From Clostridium_F caseinilyticum (GTDB lineage: Bacteria > Bacillota > Clostridia > Clostridiales > Clostridiaceae): a stretch of DNA of 64,000 bases. The translations under genes were made by a program, and so were the position numbers. The stretch lies in assembly GCF_046127645.1 (NCBI RefSeq), contig NZ_CP175919.1; one strand, written 5' to 3'. The notes under the pieces were generated by a model that saw only the letters and a program-made list of their open reading frames with translations, had not been told where the DNA came from and made no database searches. Shown here piece after piece: positions 34,635 to 44,105 of this stretch (position 1 is the first letter of the stretch; every line of letters starts with the position of its first letter).

Positions 34635-36116
34635 ATGGCTAGAATAATGATTCAGGGAACAGCTTCTTCAGTAGGAAAAAGTCTTATAGTGGCTGCCCTT
34701 TGTAGAATATTTAAGCAGGATGGTTATAGTGTTTGTCCTTTTAAATCACAAAACATGTCTTTAAATTCTTATATAACTTTAGATGGAAAGGAAATGGGCA
34801 GAGCACAAGTGCTTCAGGCTTATGCTGCAGGTTTAGAGCCAGAAGCTTATATGAATCCCATACTTTTAAAGCCCACTTCAGATAAAAAATCTCAAATAAT
34901 AGTTAATGGTAAAGTATATGGAAATAGTACAGCTATGGAATATCATAACTTAAAAATAAAATTTAAGGATATGCTAAAAGAGCAATTTGAAAAATTAGAA
35001 GAAGATTTTGATATAGTTGTTATGGAAGGGGCAGGAAGCCCAGCAGAAATAAATTTAAGAGATAGAGATATAGTAAACATGGGAATGGCAGAACTGGTGG
35101 ATGCTCCTGTTCTTTTAGTGGGAGATATAGATAAAGGAGGAGTTTTTGCATCTTTGGCAGGAACTATGCTTCTTTTGAATAAAGGAGAAAAGGAAAGAGT
35201 AAAAGGAACTATAATAAATAAGTTTAGAGGAGATGTAGAAATACTAAAACCAGGTTTAGATATGTTAGAAGATATAGTACATATACCTTGTTTAGGGGTA
35301 GTACCTTACACCAGATTACAGTTAGAGGATGAAGATGGAGCAGTAGAATTTAACAAAAAAGCCTATGCACCAATTGATGTAGCTGTAATAAAAATGCCTC
35401 ATATATCAAACTTTACAGATTTAGATGCATTAAAGTCAGAAGAAGATGTATCTATAAGATTTATAACTTCAAAAGAAGAATTTAAAAATCCAGATCTATT
35501 GATAATACCAGGAAGTAAAAATACTATAGAGGATTTACTTTATTTAAGAAAATGTGGTTTAGAAGAAAAGATAAAAGAATATAGCAATGATGGTAAAATA
35601 ATAGGCATTTGTGGAGGATACCAAGTATTAGGCAGTAAAATTAAAGATCCATACAAAGTAGAAACAGATTTAGGAGAAATAGAGGGATTAAATCTTTTAG
35701 ATATGGAAACTACCTTTGAAAAAGAAAAGATTACGACTAGAGTTTCTGCAAAAGTCCTAAATGAAGAAACTCAAGATAATGTTTATGGTTATGAAATACA
35801 TATGGGTATAAGTAAATATGGAGAAAATATTAATCCATTATTTAAAATCTATAATAAAAATGGAGAAAAAGTAGATTATTTTGATGGTGCAATAAATGCA
35901 AAGGGAAATGTAATGGGAACTTATATTCATGGAGTCTTTGATGGAGTGGCTTTTAGAGAAAAAATAATAAATGAATTAAGAGTAAAAAAAGGTTTAAATA
36001 AGAAAAAATCAGAAGTATATGAACATATGAGAGAAAAAGAATTAGACAAGCTTGCGGATACAGTAAGACAAAGTTTAGATATGGAAAAAATTTATTCTAT
36101 TATAGGTATTAAGTAA
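34635..36116 (+). CDS. cbiP: Cobyric acid synthase
   Basis: A 493-residue ATP- and glutamine-dependent amidotransferase that amidates side chains b, d, e and g of the corrin ring. The N-terminal dethiobiotin-synthetase-like domain has MIQGTASSVGKSLIVAALCR (~5-24) and PFKSQNMSLNS. The C-terminal class I glutaminase-like domain has the nucleophile Cys in GKIIGICGGYQVLG (~320-333) and the His of YIHGVFD. GGAGAG lies before the ATG. It is the first gene after the riboswitch. Confidence 0.95.
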   Translation: MARIMIQGTASSVGKSLIVAALCRIFKQDGYSVCPFKSQNMSLNSYITLDGKEMGRAQVLQAYAAGLEPEAYMNPILLKPTSDKKSQIIVNGKVYGNSTAMEYHNLKIKFKDMLKEQFEKLEEDFDIVVMEGAGSPAEINLRDRDIVNMGMAELVDAPVLLVGDIDKGGVFASLAGTMLLLNKGEKERVKGTIINKFRGDVEILKPGLDMLEDIVHIPCLGVVPYTRLQLEDEDGAVEFNKKAYAPIDVAVIKMPHISNFTDLDALKSEEDVSIRFITSKEEFKNPDLLIIPGSKNTIEDLLYLRKCGLEEKIKEYSNDGKIIGICGGYQVLGSKIKDPYKVETDLGEIEGLNLLDMETTFEKEKITTRVSAKVLNEETQDNVYGYEIHMGISKYGENINPLFKIYNKNGEKVDYFDGAINAKGNVMGTYIHGVFDGVAFREKIINELRVKKGLNKKKSEVYEHMREKELDKLADTVRQSLDMEKIYSIIGIK

Positions 36117-36245
36117 TTTCAAGACTAATTAGTATTTTATTTAACAGTAATATCTATTCTAGCTCAAAATGTAAGAATTTATCCAAAGTTTTCAAGATTT
36201 TAATAGAAAACGAAGTATTAAAAATTTTAGACATAGAATAAATAA

Positions 36246-36374
36246 AGTCTTGGATTCAGAGTGAGTTTTTATTCCCAATAAAGTTTAGAAAATGGTTATT
36301 TATAGATATATCTGCTCTTTATACTCCCACTTTTAAGAAGATAGAAGTATTAAAGTAAGTGGCTATAGGATAAA
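36246..36374 (+). repeat. Dispersed intergenic repeat, family 1, copy between cbiP and cbiB
   Basis: CTTGGATTCAGAGTGAG ... CTGCTCTTTATACTCCCACT ... GAAGTATTAAAGTAAGTGGC ... follows the copy at 11064-11190 in the same orientation, moderately diverged. It fills most of the 316-bp gap. Confidence 0.7.
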
Positions 36375-36432
36375 ATAGCATATATATTTTCGGCAGAGTA
36401 TAAAAAAGTAAAAATGTAAGGATGATAATAAT

Positions 36433-37404
36433 ATGTATTTAAATATAGCTGCAAATTTTATAGATATAATTATAGCGGTTTTTATAGATTGGATTATTGG
36501 AGATCCTTATTGGTTTCCACATCCAATTATATATATAGGAAAGCTTATTAGTTTTTTAGAAAAAAAATTCAGAGCTAAAGTAAAAAACGAAGAAAGTTTA
36601 AAAGTCTATGGTGAAATAATTGTAATGATAGTTTGTCTTGCTAGCTTCTTGATTCCTTTTATGATTCTGCAAGCTTTTAAATTTAATTTTTATCTTTATC
36701 ATGGGTTAAATATTTTAATAATATGGACAACTTTAGCAGCAAAATGTCTTCATGAAGAGGCAATAAAGATATATTATGCTTTGTATAAAGAAAATATAGA
36801 AGATGCAAGATTAAAACTTTCCTATATAGTAGGAAGAGAAACTAAAGATTTAATTGAAAATGAAATAATAAGAGCAGATATAGAAACTGTAGCAGAAAAT
36901 GCATCAGACGGTATAATAGCACCACTTTTTTATGCAATAATTGGTGGAGCACCTTTAGCAATGATGTATAAAGGAATAAATACTATGGATTCTATGCTTG
37001 GATATTTAAATAATAAATATAGATATATAGGATTTTTCCCAGCTAAGGTAGATGATGTTTTTAATTTTATACCAGCAAGATTGACAGGAATATTAATGTG
37101 CATATCATCACCAATAGTAGGAGGAAATCCATTTAAAAGTTTTAAAATAATGATAAGAGATAGAAAAAATCATAAAAGTCCTAATTGTGCCTATCCAGAA
37201 GGAGCTACTGCAGCAGCCTTAAACATACAATTAGGAGGAAACAATGTATATTTTGGACAAGTAGTAGAGAAGCCTACTATAGGAGACAAAATAAAAGAAT
37301 TAGCCCCAATACATATAAAAGAAAGTATAAAGCTTATGTACTCTAGCCAAGTGTTAATGTTAATAATAGTAGGAGCGATTATTCAATTAGCAATTATCAA
37401 TTGA
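36433..37404 (+). CDS. cbiB: Adenosylcobinamide-phosphate synthase
   Basis: A 323-residue integral membrane protein that joins the aminopropanol arm to adenosylcobyric acid. DWIIGDPYWFPHPIIYIGKLI (~residues 19-39), YIVGRETKDL (~139) and TVAENASDGIIAPLFYA (~163) are the family signatures, and DSMLGY and PARLTG also fit. AAGGATG precedes the ATG. The next gene makes its aminopropanol phosphate substrate. Confidence 0.94.
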   Translation: MYLNIAANFIDIIIAVFIDWIIGDPYWFPHPIIYIGKLISFLEKKFRAKVKNEESLKVYGEIIVMIVCLASFLIPFMILQAFKFNFYLYHGLNILIIWTTLAAKCLHEEAIKIYYALYKENIEDARLKLSYIVGRETKDLIENEIIRADIETVAENASDGIIAPLFYAIIGGAPLAMMYKGINTMDSMLGYLNNKYRYIGFFPAKVDDVFNFIPARLTGILMCISSPIVGGNPFKSFKIMIRDRKNHKSPNCAYPEGATAAALNIQLGGNNVYFGQVVEKPTIGDKIKELAPIHIKESIKLMYSSQVLMLIIVGAIIQLAIIN

Positions 37405-37420
37405 TGGGGATTAATATATA

Positions 37421-37453
37421 ATTGATCAATGATCATTGAGAATTGATCATTGA
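37421..37453. repeat. Short ATTGATCA repeats and a 14-bp palindrome before cobD
   Basis: TCAATGATCATTGA (37426-37439) is a perfect palindrome, and the half AATTGATCATTGA recurs at 37441-37453, ending just before the cobD ribosome site. Purpose unknown. Confidence 0.6.
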
Positions 37454-37466
37454 AAGAGGTGTTTTT

Positions 37467-38555
37467 ATGCATGGTGGAGATATATATACAGAGGGTATTT
37501 TAAAAGGAAAAAATCTCATAGATTTTAGTTCTAATATAAACCCTTTAGGAGTGCCAGATAGTTTTAAAAATAATTTAGTTGAAGCCTTAAACTGGGTACA
37601 AGTTTATCCAGATATTCAGTATAGAAATCTAAAAAGAAATTTAATAGACTATTTAAGTTTTTTTATAGACTATTTTTATAAAAAAAAAGTAGAGAAGCCT
37701 AATATAAACGAAGAAAATTTAGTATTAGGAAATGGTGCAGTAGAAATAATCGACTTAGCTATAAGCAATTTAAAAAGTATATCTATTTTGGTTCCTTCCT
37801 TTGTGGAATATGAATTATGCGCTAAAAAATGGAATGTACAAATAGATTACTGTAATTTAAATGAAGATATGACATATAACTATGAAAATATAAAAAAATC
37901 CTTAGAAAAAACAGAAGGAATAATATTAGGAAACCCTAATAATCCTAATGGATCGGTAATAGATAAAGAAAGTTTTATATACATATTAGACTACTGCGAA
38001 AAAAATAATAAAATTGTAATTTTGGATGAAGCATTTATAGAATTCACAGGAAGAAATTCTTTCAGCTTTTTAAATCTATGCGAAAAATATAAGTGTATTT
38101 TTATAATAAGAGCTTTAACTAAATTTTTCTCCATGCCAGGCATAAGATTTGGCTATGCAATAAGTTTTAATAATAAATTTTTAAATAAAATAAGAGAAAA
38201 ACAAAATCCATGGAATATAAATTGTTTTGCAGAAATTGCGGTTAAATATGTTTTAAAAGATAAAGATTTTATAAGAAGATCTATAAGCTACATAGAAAAA
38301 CAAAGAACATTTATGTATAAATATCTAAAAGAATGTGAGTTGTTTTGTGACGTATATAATACATACAGTAACTTTATACTTTGTAAGTTAAAAAATATTA
38401 ATGGAGATAAACTTAAACAAAAACTTTTAGAAAAAGGATTTGTTTTGAGAGTTTGCATGGATTTTAAAACTTTAAATAATAATTATGTAAGATTTGCAAT
38501 AAAAACTAAAGAACTTAATGAGGTATTATTATGTGCTTTAGAGAAAATAAATTAA
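37467..38555 (+). CDS. cobD: L-threonine-O-3-phosphate decarboxylase
   Basis: A 362-residue PLP enzyme of the histidinol-phosphate aminotransferase fold. It decarboxylates threonine phosphate to (R)-1-amino-2-propanol phosphate for CbiB. Visible motifs are HGGDI (start), DFSSNINPLG (~18-27), NPNNPNGSVI and LDEAFIEF. The PLP lysine lies in RALTKFFSMPGIRFGYA. The ATG at 37467 is preferred because AGAGGT lies 6 nt before it; the upstream in-frame codons fall in the ATTGATCA repeats. Confidence 0.92.
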   Translation: MHGGDIYTEGILKGKNLIDFSSNINPLGVPDSFKNNLVEALNWVQVYPDIQYRNLKRNLIDYLSFFIDYFYKKKVEKPNINEENLVLGNGAVEIIDLAISNLKSISILVPSFVEYELCAKKWNVQIDYCNLNEDMTYNYENIKKSLEKTEGIILGNPNNPNGSVIDKESFIYILDYCEKNNKIVILDEAFIEFTGRNSFSFLNLCEKYKCIFIIRALTKFFSMPGIRFGYAISFNNKFLNKIREKQNPWNINCFAEIAVKYVLKDKDFIRRSISYIEKQRTFMYKYLKECELFCDVYNTYSNFILCKLKNINGDKLKQKLLEKGFVLRVCMDFKTLNNNYVRFAIKTKELNEVLLCALEKIN

Positions 38556-38624
38556 AATAGATAACTATATTTTAAATATTATAAATATATTATAGTTTAA
38601 TTAACAAAAAGTAGGAGGGAAAAA

Positions 38625-39344
38625 ATGAAAAAGAAACATTTATTTTTATTAACAGCAGCACTTATACTAGCTATATCGCAAAATGCATATGCTATGCATA
38701 TTGCAGAGGGATTTTTACCACCTAAGTGGGCAGCACTATATTTTGTTTTAAGTGCACCTTTTATAGTAATAGGTGTGAAGCACATAAGACAAAAAACTAA
38801 AAAGAATAAGGATTTAAAGATGTTATTAGCGGTAGTTGCAGCTTATGCCTTCATATTATCTGCTATGAAAATACCATCAGTTACAGGAAGCTGTTCACAT
38901 CCAACAGGAACAGGTCTTGGCGCCATAATATTTGGACCCTTTGTAGCCTCAGTGGTAGGATTAATAGTGCTTTTGTTTCAAGCCATATTACTAGCTCATG
39001 GTGGAATAACAACCCTTGGAGCTAACACTTTTTCTATGGGAATAGTAGGACCCATAGTATCTTATTTAATATATAAAGGATTAAAAAATAAGAATCAAAA
39101 GTTAGCTGTATTCTTAGCGGCATGCTTGGGAGATTTAGCTACATACACTGTTACATCATTACAGTTAGCATTATCTTTCCCAGCAAAAACTGGTGGAGTT
39201 ATGGCAGCATTTGCTAAGTTTGCTACTATATTTTCTTTAACTCAAATACCACTAGCTATTATAGAAGGACTAATAACTATAATGATTTTTGAGTTTATGA
39301 TGAAATACTCAAAAGAAGAATTAAAAAGTTTAAGTGAGGTATAG
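38625..39344 (+). CDS. cbiM: Cobalt transport protein CbiM
   Basis: A 239-residue substrate-capture subunit of the CbiMNQO cobalt importer. A signal peptide (residues 1-23, ending AYA) should be removed so that the new N-terminus is MHIAEGFLPP, whose Met and His bind the metal. SCSHPTGTGLGAIIFGP and LAHGGITTLGANTFSMGI are family signatures. AGGAGGG precedes the ATG. cbiN follows after 3 bp. Confidence 0.95.
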   Translation: MKKKHLFLLTAALILAISQNAYAMHIAEGFLPPKWAALYFVLSAPFIVIGVKHIRQKTKKNKDLKMLLAVVAAYAFILSAMKIPSVTGSCSHPTGTGLGAIIFGPFVASVVGLIVLLFQAILLAHGGITTLGANTFSMGIVGPIVSYLIYKGLKNKNQKLAVFLAACLGDLATYTVTSLQLALSFPAKTGGVMAAFAKFATIFSLTQIPLAIIEGLITIMIFEFMMKYSKEELKSLSEV

Positions 39345-39347
39345 TAT

Positions 39348-39647
39348 ATGAAAAAGCAAAATATTATTATAACCATAGTATCTGTAGTAGTTATACTTGC
39401 TTCTTTGTTTATAGGAGGGGCAAGAGGTGGAGAATTTGCAGGAGCAGATGACCAAGCAGAAGGTATTATAGAAGAAATGAATAAAGATTATGAGCCTTGG
39501 TTTGAAAGTGTTTGGGAACCACCATCAGGAGAAATAGAAAGTTTATTATTTGCATCACAAGCAGCATTAGGAGCTGGAGTTATAGGATATTATATAGGTA
39601 AAAAGAAGAATGCTAAGAACAATAATGCTTCTATCAAAAACCAGTAA
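39348..39647 (+). CDS. cbiN: Cobalt transport protein CbiN
   Basis: A 99-residue small membrane subunit with two helices (~7-22 and ~70-86) and the family motif EFAGADDQAEGIIEEMNKDYEPWFESVWEPPSGEIESLLFASQAALGAG. It helps load cobalt into CbiM. Its ribosome site lies in the end of cbiM, and its end overlaps the start of cbiQ by 38 bp. Confidence 0.95.
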   Translation: MKKQNIIITIVSVVVILASLFIGGARGGEFAGADDQAEGIIEEMNKDYEPWFESVWEPPSGEIESLLFASQAALGAGVIGYYIGKKKNAKNNNASIKNQ

Positions 39648-40308
39648 ACTTTCTAATATACATCCTTTAGAAAAAGCAGTTTTGAGTATAATCCCAATTA
39701 TAATTTTGGGATTTACTCAAAACTACATAATTATTTTTTGCAATATTTTATTTTTCCTATTTATAAATTTCATTTCTAAAAATAATAAAAAAGTTTTTAC
39801 AAAAATAACTTTAGAGGTAACAGCTTTTGCAGCTATATCTTCTATAACCTTTGTTTTTGATTATGGAGTTTTATATACATTAACACTTATACTTAAAAGT
39901 GTGAGTGCAGGATTATGTCTTTCATTTTTTTCACTTACCACACCTATAGATGATATGCTTTATTGCCTGGGTAAAAAAGAATATTTGAAAGATATCTGTG
40001 ATATTGCCAAGGGAATGGAAAGATTTTTAGTAGTTATAAATGATGAATATAATATTCTATATAGTTCTATAAAATCTAGAGGTGGATTTGACAGCTTTAA
40101 ACTTAAAATTAGAAATACAGGAAAAATGGCAGCCCTTCTTTTTATAAATACACTAAGTCGATGGAAAATAATAAAAGAAGGATTAGACAGTAGAGGATAT
40201 GTAGGGTATATGCCTTATCTAGATAGGGATTTTGATTTTTCTTATATAAGATTTTTAAGTATACTTAGCTATATTATTTTAATACTATTATTAGTAATAT
40301 TATTTTAA
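39610..40308 (+). CDS. cbiQ: Cobalt transporter transmembrane subunit CbiQ
   Basis: A 232-residue membrane protein with five or six helices. HPLEKAVLSIIPIIILGF opens the family domain, and the coupling-helix-like IKSRGGFDSFKL and LDSRGY motifs would contact an ATPase. The start is uncertain: ATG 39610 and ATG 39625 are both in frame within cbiN. No cbiO ATPase gene follows; 556 bp of repeat-rich DNA do. Confidence 0.92.
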   Translation: MLRTIMLLSKTSKLSNIHPLEKAVLSIIPIIILGFTQNYIIIFCNILFFLFINFISKNNKKVFTKITLEVTAFAAISSITFVFDYGVLYTLTLILKSVSAGLCLSFFSLTTPIDDMLYCLGKKEYLKDICDIAKGMERFLVVINDEYNILYSSIKSRGGFDSFKLKIRNTGKMAALLFINTLSRWKIIKEGLDSRGYVGYMPYLDRDFDFSYIRFLSILSYIILILLLVILF

Positions 40309-40390
40309 TAAAAACAATAATTTGAGAATTATAAAGGATAAAAATTTGATTACATAATTTCAAATAAAAAATAAGAATTGCTAGTTGAAC

Positions 40391-40500
40391 AAATTGCATA
40401 ATTAAAAAATTTAAATCTACATGCAATATATTATCTTTAAGTAAATAGATTAATACAATATACTGATAAGATTATATCTTTAAAATGAATTATGCAATTT
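40391..40500. repeat. Dispersed intergenic repeat, family 2, copy 2, with terminal inverted repeats
   Basis: AAATTGCATAATT (40391-40403) and AATTATGCAATTT (40488-40500) are perfect 13-bp terminal inverted repeats of a 110-bp AT-rich unit. The interior matches 34348-34446. The form is that of a miniature inverted-repeat element (MITE). No transposase is seen. Confidence 0.7.
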
Positions 40501-40751
40501 TTTATTTGAAAATTATTTATAAGGGAATTAAGACTTTGTTATATAAATAGCTAAAGTTTTTTTATATTAAAATGCATTCATTGTTATATGAAAAATAAAA
40601 CTAAGCAAGGATTATTATTTATAAAAATAGTAAATTACTAAAATAATAAAAACTAATTTCTTATATAAGTAAAAAGTTATATTATATATAAAAACATAAT
40701 ATTTTTAATTATATTTATAGAAGTATATAATTTAAATTAAGTAAATACAAT

Positions 40752-40846
40752 AAGGATAACGACTTCTAAGGAGTAAAATTCCTAAGAATTCTGTTAATAA
40801 GCTTTAGTGAGATTAAAAACTCCCTTTGAAGCCAAGAACTTTACTT
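40752..40846 (-). repeat. Dispersed intergenic repeat, family 1, partial inverted copy
   Basis: GGATAACGACTTCTAAGGAG ... CCTAAGAATTCTGTTAATAA ... CTTTGAAGCCAAGAA is nearly identical to the right part of the copy at 17541-17775, same orientation as that copy. Confidence 0.8.
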
Positions 40847-40894
40847 ATTAGTATTTAAATTTATATGGAATATAAAATTTTGGAGTGGATAAAT

Positions 40895-41542
40895 TTGCAG
40901 GAAAAATATAATTTTATTGCTTTAAAGTCTAGAAAGATAAGAATATTAATAGTAGGAGGAGGAAGGGCAGCTCTTATAAAAGGAAAAGCTTTTTTAGAAA
41001 GAGGATGTAGTATACATATATTGGCTCCTAAGTTTTCAAAGGATATATTAAATTTAAAAAACTATGATACGGTAGAATTTATAAAGAATAATTATGATAA
41101 AAAATACATATTAGATAAGCATTTAGTTGTTATAGCCACAGAAGATGAAGATGTAAATGATGAAATAAGAAATAATTGTGATGTTTTAAGTAAAATATAT
41201 ATAGATTGTTCGGATAAGGATAAAAGTTTGTGTTTTAATAGTTTTCAAAGGGAAAGTAAAACTATGGTTTTAGCCTTAAACAATAAGGTGGGTTGTCCAA
41301 AAGCTACCTCTTTTATAGGAGAGAAAATAAAAAAAGATCTAGAAAACTATGATAATTATATAGAATATGTTACAAAAATAAGGAGTATCACAAAGAATTA
41401 TTATTTAAAAGATGAAATTATGGATTTTATCTGTAGCAACGATTTTCACTTCTTTTTTGAAAAAGGGTATGGTAATCTAATCTTATCAATGTTTTACGGA
41501 GGTATGGATTTTGAATTTTATAATAGCCACAAGAAGAAGTAA
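40895..41542 (+). CDS. Precorrin-2 dehydrogenase/sirohydrochlorin-type NAD-binding protein
   Basis: A 215-residue protein like the N-terminal half of CysG and Met8. IRILIVGGGRAALIKGKAFLERG is the dinucleotide-binding fold, followed by VVIATEDEDVNDEIRNNC and the helical dimer part. It would oxidise precorrin-2 to sirohydrochlorin (factor II) on the way to cobalamin or siroheme. TTG 40895 is chosen because GGAG lies 9 nt before it; the in-frame ATG 40865 has no site. It overlaps hemC by 32 bp. Ferrochelatase activity is uncertain. Confidence 0.82.
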   Translation: MQEKYNFIALKSRKIRILIVGGGRAALIKGKAFLERGCSIHILAPKFSKDILNLKNYDTVEFIKNNYDKKYILDKHLVVIATEDEDVNDEIRNNCDVLSKIYIDCSDKDKSLCFNSFQRESKTMVLALNNKVGCPKATSFIGEKIKKDLENYDNYIEYVTKIRSITKNYYLKDEIMDFICSNDFHFFFEKGYGNLILSMFYGGMDFEFYNSHKKK

Positions 41543-42383
41543 ATTAGCTCAGGTGCAAACAGAAATAGTAATAGATTTGTTAAATAAAAAGCATGATATA
41601 AAATGCGAAAAATTATTAATAGAAACTGTAGGAGATAAAATATTAGAAGTATCTTTAGATAAAATAGGTGGAAAAGGGTTATTTGTTAAAGACATAGAAA
41701 TAGCAATGCTAGAACAAAGAGCAGATGCAGCAGTGCATAGCATGAAGGATGTACCTTATGAAATGCCTAAGGGTTTTGAGATAATAGCTATTCCTAAAAG
41801 GGAAGATGTAAGGGATGCATTTATATCCTTAGATAATATAAAATTTAAGGATTTGAGAAAGGGTGCTAGAGTTGGTACAAGTAGTAGAAGAAGAGCAGCT
41901 CAGTTAAAACTTTTAAGACCAGATTTAAATATTGTTCCTATAAGGGGAAATGTTCAAACTAGAATAGAGAAAATTAAAAAAGAAAATTTAGATGGAATAA
42001 TATTAGCAGTAGCAGGGTTAAAAAGGGTAAATTTAGAGCATCTAATAACAGATTATTTTGATACAAAAGAAATGGTACCTGCAATTGGACAAGGTGCATT
42101 AGGTATAGAAATTATGGAGGAACATCCTAAAAAAGATTTATTTAAAGAGTTGGATCATTATAATTCAAAAATATGTGTTTTGGGAGAAAGGGCTTTTATG
42201 AGAAGACTAGATGGAGACTGTCACTCAACCATAGGAGCATATGCATCTATGAAAGGAAATATAATTCATATAATCGGAATATTTGAAAGTAAAAATAAAA
42301 TTATTAAAAAAGAAATTCAAGGGCCTAAAGATCAATATGAAAAATTAGGAATAGAATTAGCAGAACATATATTAAAAGATTAA
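41511..42383 (+). CDS. hemC: Hydroxymethylbilane synthase
   Basis: A 290-residue enzyme that joins four porphobilinogens into preuroporphyrinogen. ATRRSKLAQVQTE opens it, GGKGLFVKDIE and VHSMKDVPYE line the active site, and the cofactor-binding Cys lies in LDGDCHSTIGAYA. The start is TTG, with GGAGGT (41498-41503) 7 nt upstream inside the previous gene. Translation is therefore probably coupled. Confidence 0.95.
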   Translation: MNFIIATRRSKLAQVQTEIVIDLLNKKHDIKCEKLLIETVGDKILEVSLDKIGGKGLFVKDIEIAMLEQRADAAVHSMKDVPYEMPKGFEIIAIPKREDVRDAFISLDNIKFKDLRKGARVGTSSRRRAAQLKLLRPDLNIVPIRGNVQTRIEKIKKENLDGIILAVAGLKRVNLEHLITDYFDTKEMVPAIGQGALGIEIMEEHPKKDLFKELDHYNSKICVLGERAFMRRLDGDCHSTIGAYASMKGNIIHIIGIFESKNKIIKKEIQGPKDQYEKLGIELAEHILKD

Positions 42384-42418
42384 AAATTATCCCACACTTT
42401 TGTGTTTAGGAGGAAAGT

Positions 42419-43882
42419 ATGAGCAAGGTATATTTAATTGGAGCAGGACCAGGAGATGAAGAATTAATAACATTAAAAGCTATAAGAGATCTAAAAAAAT
42501 GTACTGCAGTTATGTATGATAGATTAGCAAATGGAGAATTGTTAAAATATTTAAAACCAAACTGTGAAATTTATTATTGTGGAAAAGAACCGGGCTGTCA
42601 TTATAAAAGCCAGGATGAAATAAATGAAATGTTAGTTAAGCTAGTCAAACAAGGTCACATTGTAGGAAGAATAAAAGGTGGAGATCCTTACGTTTTTGGA
42701 AGAGGAGGAGAGGAAGCACTAGCATTACTTGAAGAAAATATAGAATTTGAAGTTGTACCAGGAGTTACTTCTCCAGTATCTGTACTAAACTATGCAGGGA
42801 TACCCATAACTCATAGAGGAATATCAAGAGGTTTTCATATATTTACAGCTATGACTAAAGACACTTTAGATATAGATTGGAAATCAGCAGTTAATATAGG
42901 TGGAACTCTAGTATTTTTAATGGGCCTTGGAAGGTTAGAACTAATAGTTAAAGGTCTTATAGAAAATGGTATGGATAAAAGTACTAAAGCAGCAGTAATT
43001 ATGAGAGGAACTACATCAAAGCAAAAAAAAGTTATAGCTGACTTAGAAAATATAGTAGAAAAAGTAAAAGAAGCTAAACTAGAATCACCAGTGATAATAG
43101 TAGTAGGAGAAGTAGTTGGCTTTTCAGATAAATTAAATTGGTATGAAAGAAAACCTTTGTTTGGAAGAAATATATGTATAACTCGTACAAAAGAGCAAGC
43201 TAAAGAAGTAAAAATTAAACTTTTAGATTTAGGAGCAGAGGTTACAGAAATAAATTCTATAGAAATAAAAAATACAGAGGAAAATTTAAAACCTTATTTA
43301 AATAGACTAAATGAATATGATTATATAGCATTAACTAGTGTAAATGCAGTTAAAATATTTTTTAATTATTTAATAAAAGAAAATATAGACATTAGAAATA
43401 TTAATGCAAAATTTGCAGCCATAGGGCCAGCCACTAGTGAAGCAATAAAAATGCGAGGAATAATGCCAAGTATAAAATCAAAGCATTTTGTAGCAGAAAG
43501 CCTTTTTGAAGAAATGAAAAATCATATACAAAAAGGAGATAAGATACTTGTACCTCGTTCACAAGATGCAAGACCTTTTCTTGTGGATGCATTAAAAAAA
43601 GAAGGTTGCAATGTAGATGAAGTACATATATATGAAACTTTATGCGGACAATCTTCTCATACTGAAAGATTTGAAGATGTGGATACAGTGTTGTTTACAA
43701 GCCCATCAACAGTTAGAAATATGATTTCTATGGTAGGTATAGATGCTATAAGAGAAAAAAATATTATAGCTATAGGTCCTATTACAGCTAAAGAATTGGA
43801 TCAAAACAATATAAAATGCAGTATTTGTGATGAATATTCTATGGATGGTATAATAGACAAACTTTTAGAAATTAAGCAATAA
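42419..43882 (+). CDS. cobA-hemD: Uroporphyrinogen-III C-methyltransferase fused to uroporphyrinogen-III synthase
   Basis: A 487-residue fusion. Residues ~1-240 are the SAM-dependent methyltransferase (VYLIGAGPGDEELITLKA, YDRLAN, GGDPYVFGRGGEE, PVSVLNYAGIPITHRG), which makes precorrin-2. Residues ~245-487 are HemD (ITRTKEQAKEVKIKLLDLGAEVTE...FTSPSTVRNM), which closes the ring to uroporphyrinogen III. The fusion is common in clostridia and places the branch-point steps in one protein. AGGAGG precedes the ATG. Confidence 0.95.
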   Translation: MSKVYLIGAGPGDEELITLKAIRDLKKCTAVMYDRLANGELLKYLKPNCEIYYCGKEPGCHYKSQDEINEMLVKLVKQGHIVGRIKGGDPYVFGRGGEEALALLEENIEFEVVPGVTSPVSVLNYAGIPITHRGISRGFHIFTAMTKDTLDIDWKSAVNIGGTLVFLMGLGRLELIVKGLIENGMDKSTKAAVIMRGTTSKQKKVIADLENIVEKVKEAKLESPVIIVVGEVVGFSDKLNWYERKPLFGRNICITRTKEQAKEVKIKLLDLGAEVTEINSIEIKNTEENLKPYLNRLNEYDYIALTSVNAVKIFFNYLIKENIDIRNINAKFAAIGPATSEAIKMRGIMPSIKSKHFVAESLFEEMKNHIQKGDKILVPRSQDARPFLVDALKKEGCNVDEVHIYETLCGQSSHTERFEDVDTVLFTSPSTVRNMISMVGIDAIREKNIIAIGPITAKELDQNNIKCSICDEYSMDGIIDKLLEIKQ

Positions 43883-43905
43883 TAACTAAGTCACTAGACT
43901 ACAAA

Positions 43906-44037
43906 TAAAGTTTTTGGCTTCAAAGGGGGTTTTTACCTTCATTAAAGCTTAGAAAATAGTCATCTAAAAGAAGTGTCTGTTTTTTACTTCTATTTTTAAT
44001 TAAGATGTAAGTAAAAAACAGGTAATAATTAGATAAA
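43906..44037 (+). repeat. Dispersed intergenic repeat, family 1, copy between cobA-hemD and hemB
   Basis: TTTGGCTTCAAAGGGGGTTT ... AAAGCTTAGAAAATAG ... GTCTGTTTTTTACTTC ... AAAAAACAGGTAATAATTAG keeps the order of the 11064-11190 copy. CTGTTTTTTACTT pairs with AAGTAAAAAACAG, so the stem is kept although its sequence has changed. Confidence 0.65.
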
Positions 44038-44105
44038 GTATTTGTAGTTTATATATAAATAAATTCAATTAGCTTAGGCTAGATATTAAAAGGAGACGAG
44101 AAATT

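Larger units (their letters stand above)
40309..40894. other. Repeat-filled gap after cbiQ
   Basis: It contains the best copy of repeat family 2 (40391-40500) and a partial family 1 copy (40752-40846). No trace of a cbiO coding frame. Confidence 0.65.
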
